Of a DNA stretch of 64,000 nucleotides, positions 56,851-64,000 are shown one piece after another. The notes beneath the pieces are model-generated. The model did not search any database, was not told the origin of the DNA, and was given only the letters and a program-made list of their open reading frames with translations. Numbering within the stretch: the first letter of the stretch is position 1; each line of letters starts with the position of its first letter. Position numbers and translations under genes: made by a program. This stretch comes from Cryptomeria japonica (taxonomy: Eukaryota > Streptophyta > Pinopsida > Cupressales > Cupressaceae). The stretch spans positions 27,359,001-27,423,000 of the forward strand of contig NC_081412.1 of the NCBI RefSeq assembly GCF_030272615.1. The letters run 5' to 3'.

Positions 56851-59352
56851 TGGGATAACATGTTTTATATAAACTAAAGGTTTAAACATATGGCTATGTA
56901 TGTAATCAAATGGTACATTAAATGATATGTGGTCCAAAGAAATGGACATACCAAGAGTTTTCCAAAAAAAGTTTCAAAAGTATATACCCATAGGCTTTGG
57001 CCAAGATCAAGGGATGGATTTATATAGGACGGAGATATCATATGGGTAGGAAAAGCAAGATGAAAGGTGGTAAATGGATGTTGATAATAAGAAATGGAAA
57101 AGATATGGGATGTGGGCTAAAGGGTGTGCATAAGGTGAAGTAGAATGGGTACATGATGCTTATGGAGATCGTCAACCTTGTCAATATAAAAGGTGGAAAA
57201 GGGATGATGGATGTAGGTAGGATGATGGATAGAGTATGGGGGATAAAAGATGTGGTAGGTAAGAGAGCATGGATGAAACTTTCTCACAAGTGTAGAGTGC
57301 AAGAGAATAATAGATTACACATGACACCTATTTACCAGGTTTTCATCATGGTACTTTCCTAAGGTGGCACCAAAGTGGTTTTCATCATACAATGAATTAT
57401 CTCTCCTTATTTTTGATGATTTTTTTTAATATATCAAACATGGCATCTAATTTCTAGGTTTTCATCATGATGATTTTATTTGGAAGATAATAGATGCATG
57501 ATAGAAGATGGAGGAAGGACTCAAGTGTATAGTTTCTTGGATGGTATCCCTATATGAGAAGTGCTACAATGGACCATGGATATTAAAGGTATGTTCATAG
57601 ACATTGGTAGAATGATGGTAAGGGGATGAAATAGATAACAAGATGGAAAGCGGTATGGATTTATGCATAGGATTGGACAAAAGGGATGAAAGGTTGGAAA
57701 ATAGGTGTTGGAAGACTTGTGTATGAGTGGATGACAATATTGGCAAGATTAACATTTGTAGACACCTTGAGGGGGTAGTGAGGTGATGGAGGAAAAGTAG
57801 ATTTAGGAATTTGAGATTTTGAAGGAGGATTGGATGTGGATTTAAGATAGTGGATTTTGGGATATAGGAACCCAAAATAAATTTCAAAGGTTGGACATAT
57901 TTAAATATAGGAAGAAGGGAAGATTTTGGAATACCAATTTTGGTTGCCAATTTTATTATTTCTTTAGGATGCATTTCTTCCATAAGAAACTTGGAAATAC
58001 ACATAGTTTTTTAATTTTTCTTTTATCTTAATGGGCCTTTGTGACCAATTGGCGTTTTATTTTGGATCAAATTTTGTTTTAATTTTTTTGCATATTTTAT
58101 TTTAGATGGGACATGTTAATCTTTGAATGTATGTATATTTTTGGACTTATTGATTTTATGCTTGGCATCCAAATTTCTTCCAAGAGCAATGGGATTCATA
58201 AAAGAATAGGACCAATATGGAGGTATTTTAGATGGGTTGATATAGGTGGATTTGTGGAAAGTTATCAAAGATTTTTTCCTTTGTTCATCTTAATTTGTGA
58301 TAGGGTAAATTAATTGTGAGCTAGGAGTGATATGGATAGTAGATGGAGGGACATAAGGACCTAAGATGTATGGAAGGGATAAAGGATTTGATTTTGGGAT
58401 ATAGGGACCCAAAATGGATTCGTATGATGGATATTGTGTACATATTATAACTTAGATGCAAGGACATGAGATTTAGTATGGATACAAATGTCTTAAGTGT
58501 GAGCCATGTAGTGAAGGCCATGCTTATTAGGATTTCCTTTGATATGAAGGGGTTCTAATATATTTTGTTCATGGAGGCCTAACCCTTTGCATTTATAATT
58601 CATATTTTGATTTAAATATTTTTATCAAAGGGATACTTCTTACTTTTGAAACAATATGAGAGTTCATTTTGAGGGGGACATGGTGTGGAAGGAATGATAG
58701 GATCATGAACTAAATCAGATTGGATGAAAGTGGAGCAACCCATTTCATAAGTAAGGGGCTCATTATTAGTTTGGATAGAGGTGATGAGATCTTGAAGAGG
58801 ATTAGGATCATGAGGGGTATTAGGAGGGATGTTGGGATCTTGAGGTAGATATGAAGGATTATGATATGTTGATGAAGAGATACTTTGATCTTGACTTGGA
58901 AGGGGATTGTTGGATGGAGTGAAAATGGTGTTTTGCTCTTGATTTTAAATGGGATCATGGATGGGATGGAAGGGACATTTTGATATTTCTTATAAAGTGG
59001 ATTATGAATGAGGCTTGAAGGTATACTCTTCTCTCGAGATGGAAGGGGATCATCATGGATGGAATTAAAAGGGACAATGGGATCATAATGAGATTCCATA
59101 GAGATGGGATCTTGGTAAATTATTGGATGGGATTGGATAGTTTTGGTATCTTGATATTGATTCATTTCAATACTTGCTTCTTCATGCTTTGGATTATCCT
59201 CTTGACATAGATCTAATTCTAATGACGGGATATGAGTTTGGTTATGTATTTGGGATTATGTAATGGAGTTGATATATTTTGGTATGATAAGAATGGATTT
59301 GAATAGGACTCTCTAGAGTGGGCTTGATTGGGAACGAAGTGCATGATGATAT
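56850..59352 (-). other. Decayed, probably minus-strand coding sequence of an unidentified element
   Basis: The plus strand is strongly GA-rich, giving pyrimidine-rich minus-strand frames with many stops. Pieces such as 59165-58710 and 58004-57564 encode S/P/I/H-rich sequence without a known motif. A unit around TTTTGGGATATAGG(A/G)ACCCAAAAT occurs twice (57855 and 58391) and each copy is itself palindromic (CCCAAAAT/ATTTTGGG). I see no gag, protease or polymerase signature. It is the host of copia H. Confidence 0.3.
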
Positions 59353-60550
59353 TATTAGACAGTTTCAGATAATCGGAAGACAACTGAGAGGGGGGGGTGA
59401 ATCGGTTGTCATAGATTACAGGAACATTCAATAATTAAAATTTTAATACCAGAATAGAAGATAAACCAATTAATTATAAACAATAATGACAGAATAAATA
59501 CCATCCACATGACACCAATATTTGTAGGTGGAACACCTGGTAAAGGGGAAAACCATGGTGGGAAGCCTACCCATAGTCAAATAATACTTCTACAATAAGT
59601 ATGTGAATTACAATGAAGGGCCTTGCACTTGCAAGAAATGCCAACAACCTAGAGCACACTGCCCATCACAAAAGGAGCCTCATTGACTACATACAAATCC
59701 CGACTACAATCTGGAGAAGTTTTGAACTGCAAAAGATAGCATCTCCTATTGCCTAAGTATAGTTCCGATTAAGCTCGATACTGGACAACTAAATCCTCTT
59801 ACACAAACCCAATTTGATCTCTAATGATTGACCAACTCCTCTACCTGAATGATATTACATTATTCACACATTAGATTCCTTGACCATGACCTCTTACATT
59901 AACCATGATGATCTACAATGAGATCTTACATCTTATTTATACAAATCCTCGACCATAAACAATCAGGTCGACCACCAGACAATAAACCATTTATATAATT
60001 ATAAACCATGTTGGCCTTAGATCAAACAAGTAATATCAACACATAAGACATCCCATAAATACAATAATAGGTCTTATCCACATGTTACATTAATGTGTCC
60101 ATAACCTAGATCAACCGGGACCAAGTATAGGTCCACATGCTTTAGGAATGATCTCCAACCGCCAAGTCTCAGACATGATCATCAACAGCATTCTGAAACT
60201 CCATCAGAAGCTGCACCAACACCACTTATGCAATTCATCAAATATCTCCACCAAAATCTCTACCGATGAAACCCCCATCTAAACCAAAAAATAATCTTCT
60301 AAGCAAGCAAGATAGCATCCAATCACTAGACAAAAACCAACTGACCAAATAAGAGTATAAGTATCATGTACAAGCCAATTCCATCACCAGATTATACCGG
60401 AGTCTATCGGATATGTCGGATCCAAGTTAGCCAGAAACCACTCATCCTATCGAGACTAGAAGGGTGTCGCTAAAGCATCCAAACAGCTAGTGTTGACATC
60501 AATAACAAAACATCAATGCAACACATAGCAATTCCACCAAATGGCCAACA
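59353..60550 (-). repeat. Copia H 3' LTR
   Basis: On the minus strand it begins TGTTGGCCATTTGGTGG (60550) and ends GTCTAATA (59353), 1198 bp. It has TATAAATA (minus; plus 59935-59942) and the family's C-run (G-run at 59390-59398 on the plus strand). It matches the copia C and A LTRs in reverse. Confidence 0.83.
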
Positions 60551-60990
60551 ATCTCCCCCTTTGGCATTGATGGCAACACCAGATGTGAAAAACATCTAAG
60601 TACCAATAAATGCCAAACAAGTCTCCCCCTATGGAAGACAACCAACAATCACCTGTATATAGCTTTGAATATCAATATCTCTCCCCCTATGAATAATATT
60701 TCTCTCCCTTTGATATTTACTTTTTCACATCACTATCTCTCTCCCTTTGACATCAATGCCAAAAATCTAACAAAAATATCAAAGCAAAAACATTAGCCTC
60801 TGAATCTCAAAGCTGGCTACTCCCCCTGAGAAATAGCATCCGACATCAGTGCCAGAATGAATAGTATCTCTGATAATGCATGTCGTATTGATGCCAAACC
60901 GCATCAATCAAGTCTCTACTAGACGGACAGAAACCCCCAATTTGTCTCTCAGGTACTCGAATGATTCCTTGGATAAAGGTTTAGTGAAAA
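60551..60990 (-). other. Copia H 3' non-coding region and polypurine tract
   Basis: Read on the minus strand the region ends in GCCAAAGGGGGAGAT before the LTR. Several further GGGGGAGA runs and the family's CTACTCC-type palindrome (60830) match the same region in A and C. No gene. Confidence 0.6.
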
Positions 60991-63048
60991 TATGTGTAAT
61001 CTATTCTTTAGTTTTCACATAAACCAGTCTAACTTCATTTGCTTCCACCTTCTCCTTCAAAAATTTATACTTGATAGATATGTGCTTTGTCTTAGAATGA
61101 AATACCAGATTCTTTGATATATCAATAGCAGCAAAGTTATCACAGTGAATAACTACTGGTGCATCACAATCCACCTTTATATCCTTCAACATTTGCTTCA
61201 TCCATAAAACTTGTGTACAGTTAGTAGCAGCAGCAACATACTCAGCTTTAGCAATAGATAAAGAAGTACATCATTGTTTCTTATTGATCCATGAAACCAA
61301 CTTCTTTCCAAGAAAGAAAGCTCCACCAAAAGTACTTTTTCGGTCATCAACATCTCCAGCCCAATCAACATCTGTATATGCACATAAAGTAAAGTTATCA
61401 TCCTTAGGGTACCACAAACCATATTTTGATGTACCTTGCACGTATCTAAAAATCATTTTCACCGCCATCTCATGATTTTCTCTAGGACCACTCTGAAATC
61501 TTGAAATAATACAAACATAATTCATAATGTCAGGCCTAATCTGAGTCAAATAAAGTAGACCTCCAATCATAGATTTGTATCTTGTAGGATTTACCGGTGT
61601 AGAAACATCTTTTCTTGTCAATTTCTCACTTGTAACCATAGGTGTACTTACCAATTTAGAATCTCCCATACCAAATTTATTCAACAATTCCTTAGCATAT
61701 TTAGTTTGATAGATAAAAATGTCTTTGTCAATCTGAGTAATATGCAAACCTAAGAAAAAATTCATCTCACCAATCATAGACATCTCAAATTCTTTCTCCA
61801 TATTCTTAGAAAATTCTATGCATAATTTATCTTCACCTCCAAAAATAATGTCATCAACAAATAATTCAATGATCAGTATATCATCATTAGTGATTTTATA
61901 ATATAAATTACTATCATCACTTCCTTTAGTAAAACCAAGCTTCAAAAGATATTTATCCAACCTTGCATACCAAGCTCTAGGTGCTTGTTTCAATCCATAT
62001 AAAGCTTTCCTTAACCTGCAAACCATATGTGTATCACCTGATAGTGAAAAACCATCAGGTTGCTCAATATAAACTTTCTCATCAAGATCCCCATTAAAAA
62101 ATGCACATTTAACATCCATCTGATAAACCTTGTAGTTTTTGTACTCAGCATAGGCAAGAAATAATGTTATAGCTTCAAACCTAGCTACTGGTGCAAAAGT
62201 ATCTCCATAATCAATTCCTTCCTTCTGAGAATATCCTTTACAAGCCAATCTAGCCTTATTCCTTATAACTTGACCATCCTCATTTAATTTATTACTAAAA
62301 ACCCATTTAGTTCCAATAACATTTTTATTTTTAGTCCAGGGAACCAAACTCCATCTATTATTTTCCTCAATCTGATCTAATTCTTCTTCCATAGCTTTTA
62401 ACCAAAATTAATCTTTACATGCCTCAATTATCGATACCGGTTCAACTTGTGAAATTAAACATTCCTCATTAGTTTCCATTCTTCTTCTTGTCATCACTCC
62501 ATTTCTCTTATCCCCAATGATTTGATCTTCAGAATGATTCAATCTCACATACCTAGGAGTCTTCTGACTCCCTATTCCTCTTCCTTGTTCTCTAGTTACT
62601 GTAGAATTCTCTGATGTTGTCGGAGTAACTGGTTCAACTCTCTATTTCGGTAAAGGTGCTACCAGTTCAGATATAATCATTTCCACTGTCGATTCCTTCT
62701 CATAAACTCTAATTTGACTTTTGTTCAGCTCATCTACTTTGATATTAGCACTCTCCACAATTCTCTCCAATCTCTTGTTATAACATCTATATGATTTGCT
62801 TTCATTAGAATAACCAAGAAATATGCCTTCATCACATCTAGGATCAAATTTCCCAAGAGTATCATCTCTCCTGATATAACATTTACTACCAAAAATTATG
62901 AAATACTTGACTGTAGGTGTATTGCCAAACCATAATTCATAAGGTGTCTTACCGATTTCTCCTTTGATATGTACTTTGTTTAATGTATAAACCATTGTAC
63001 TCACTTCTTCTCTCCAGTAAATATGAGGTATATTTTCTTCCATCATCA
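60991..63048 (-). pseudogene. pol: Copia H integrase end, reverse transcriptase and RNase H
   Basis: This is the best preserved polymerase of this copia family. From right to left: integrase C-terminal part (63049-62642, KTPYELWFGNTPTVKYF, GIFLGYSNESKSYRCYNKR); linker with a few stops (62641-62393); then an open 373-codon frame (62392-61271). That frame has [36 protein letters not shown], an intact FVDD (61850-61855 codes DD) and the RNase H start ([18 protein letters not shown]). A TGA at 61271 interrupts RNase H, which continues to 61001 (HSKTKHISIKYKFLKEKV). The 5' part of the element is cut off at 63048 by another insertion. Confidence 0.88.
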
Positions 63049-64000
63049 TGTTGGCATTGTGTATTCATTGATGTCAACTGGTATGGGATGGCCACCGGTA
63101 GAAGAGATGTGTGTGCAACACTATTATGAAGGAGTACATGATGTGATATCTTGGATATTACCTTGTGTTGTAGAACACCAGTAAAGGTAAGGAAGGTGAC
63201 CTCAGAGGTCATCAATACACAAGTTAGTTCCTGACGTGTGTGATGAGATAGAAAGGTATTTGAGCAGTTGTTTGTGATGAAGAGGCAGAATGTTATCTGA
63301 ATCACATCAACACTGGAGGAGAAGAATGGACAAGTAACCAGTATTCTGTGAGGTTGTAGAACATCAGGACTCCCACCGGATGAAGATGCAGTCATCATGA
63401 GAAGCAATGATTGAAAATGAATTTGCTCACTCCAGATCACATGTGCCTATTTGAAGATATGTTGCACAAACAAGGAACTCATATGAGCAGATGATAGGGT
63501 GTTACTCCATCAAGTAAGTGGGGTTCATCTCCTATTATGCATTGTGTGCATCATTGTTGGTGAGATATGGAAGAAGAGGTGAAGGCAAGTTGAGTTGCCA
63601 ATACAGATGAAGAGTGATGAGTTTGTCAACATGACAAACTGGTTGAGACATGGTGTCATCAAGAGTACTAACCGGTATGTAAGTCCACTGGTTATATAAG
63701 CAAGGTGTAGATGCAGAAGACTCCCCACATGTGGGAATGAGAATACTTTGGATTTACCTATCTGGAGACCGGTTTGAGAGTTCCATTGATAGTTCAAGAT
63801 AAGGGCAGATATGATGAGGTAACCGTTACAGTGAGTGAGATCGGTTGGGTTAGCAAACTGAAAGAGGAGAGGCACCGGTAGAGTGATTGATCAATGATCC
63901 TATCTGGACTGACTAAAAAAGTCAAGTTAATAGATGGTTGATGAGGATGTCACATGGGATCAAGATGGCAAGCTTGTAGAGGTTGGTGAAGCATCGTGTG
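63049..64000 (+). repeat. Start of another LTR (element I), runs out of the window
   Basis: The copia H reading frame stops abruptly at 63048, and TGTTGGCATTGTGTATTC begins. This is the usual start of a copia LTR with an AATG/TTGATGTCAAC sequence like that of the other family members (CATTGATG). The rest has no coding support; short ORFs at 62949-63440 and 63525-63875 are not credible. The orientation is uncertain because only one end is seen. Confidence 0.6.

Noticed and set aside
1-64000. tRNA, rRNA or organelle-derived segments
   Set aside because: I looked for tRNA T-loop signatures and conserved rRNA words and saw none outside primer-binding sites.

Overview
The window is nuclear DNA of a seed plant with a large, repeat-rich genome. 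A gymnosperm is possible, but the sequence does not settle it. No host gene, rRNA or tRNA gene is recognisable. Almost everything is LTR retrotransposons inserted into one another, plus decayed remnants. I placed the element borders by matching LTR ends (TG...CA), 5-bp target duplications, primer-binding sites, polypurine tracts and the continuation of interrupted sequence on both sides of each insertion. I use working names A to I.

Nesting, outermost first. G is an old gag-only-like element; its right part is at 49992-54945 and its left part lies outside the window. Copia A sits inside G, next to G's primer site (35578-37940 and 48988-49991; the rest is left of the window). A is interrupted twice. 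E1 is a small non-autonomous minus-strand element (start outside the window, end at 35577). F is an Athila-like Ty3 element inserted in A's 3' LTR (37941-48987). E1 itself holds two insertions: B, a 16.2-kb Tat-lineage Ty3 element (1735-17962), and copia C (20438-35291). D, a minus-strand element with only gag and protease, lies inside C's 3' LTR (26349-34118). This gives five visible levels: G > A > E1 > C > D. Right of G are unassigned old remnants (54946-59352), then copia H on the minus strand (59353-63048), cut by the start of a further LTR, I (63049 to the end). LTR divergence judged by eye agrees with the nesting: B about 0.5%, D about 2%, F about 6%, C and E1 about 10% or more.

B is the richest part. 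Its sense strand encodes gag, protease (with a G-patch-like segment behind it), reverse transcriptase, two RNase H domains and integrase, all with a few stops and a lost first integrase aspartate. Between integrase and the 3' LTR a GC-rich antisense frame encodes a plant mobile domain (PMD) protein with a coiled, Q/P-rich tail. Degenerate GCGTCTGTG motifs spaced about 20 bp apart occur twice in the leader before gag. They occur again, in opposite orientation, before the antisense PMD frame. Each of the two divergent coding units therefore has the same cis-array upstream of it in the same relative orientation. This is the best candidate in the window for an undescribed arrangement.

D keeps a 993-codon gag-protease frame but has no polymerase or integrase, so it would depend on enzymes from elsewhere. 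E1 encodes an unrecognised repeat protein whose stop codon lies inside its LTR. The LTRs and leaders of E1, D and G share a small module built around a GGACC...GGTCC dyad. The three copia copies A, C and H belong to one family and show stepwise loss of the reverse transcriptase catalytic pair (FVDD in H, FVYD in C, FVYY in A).
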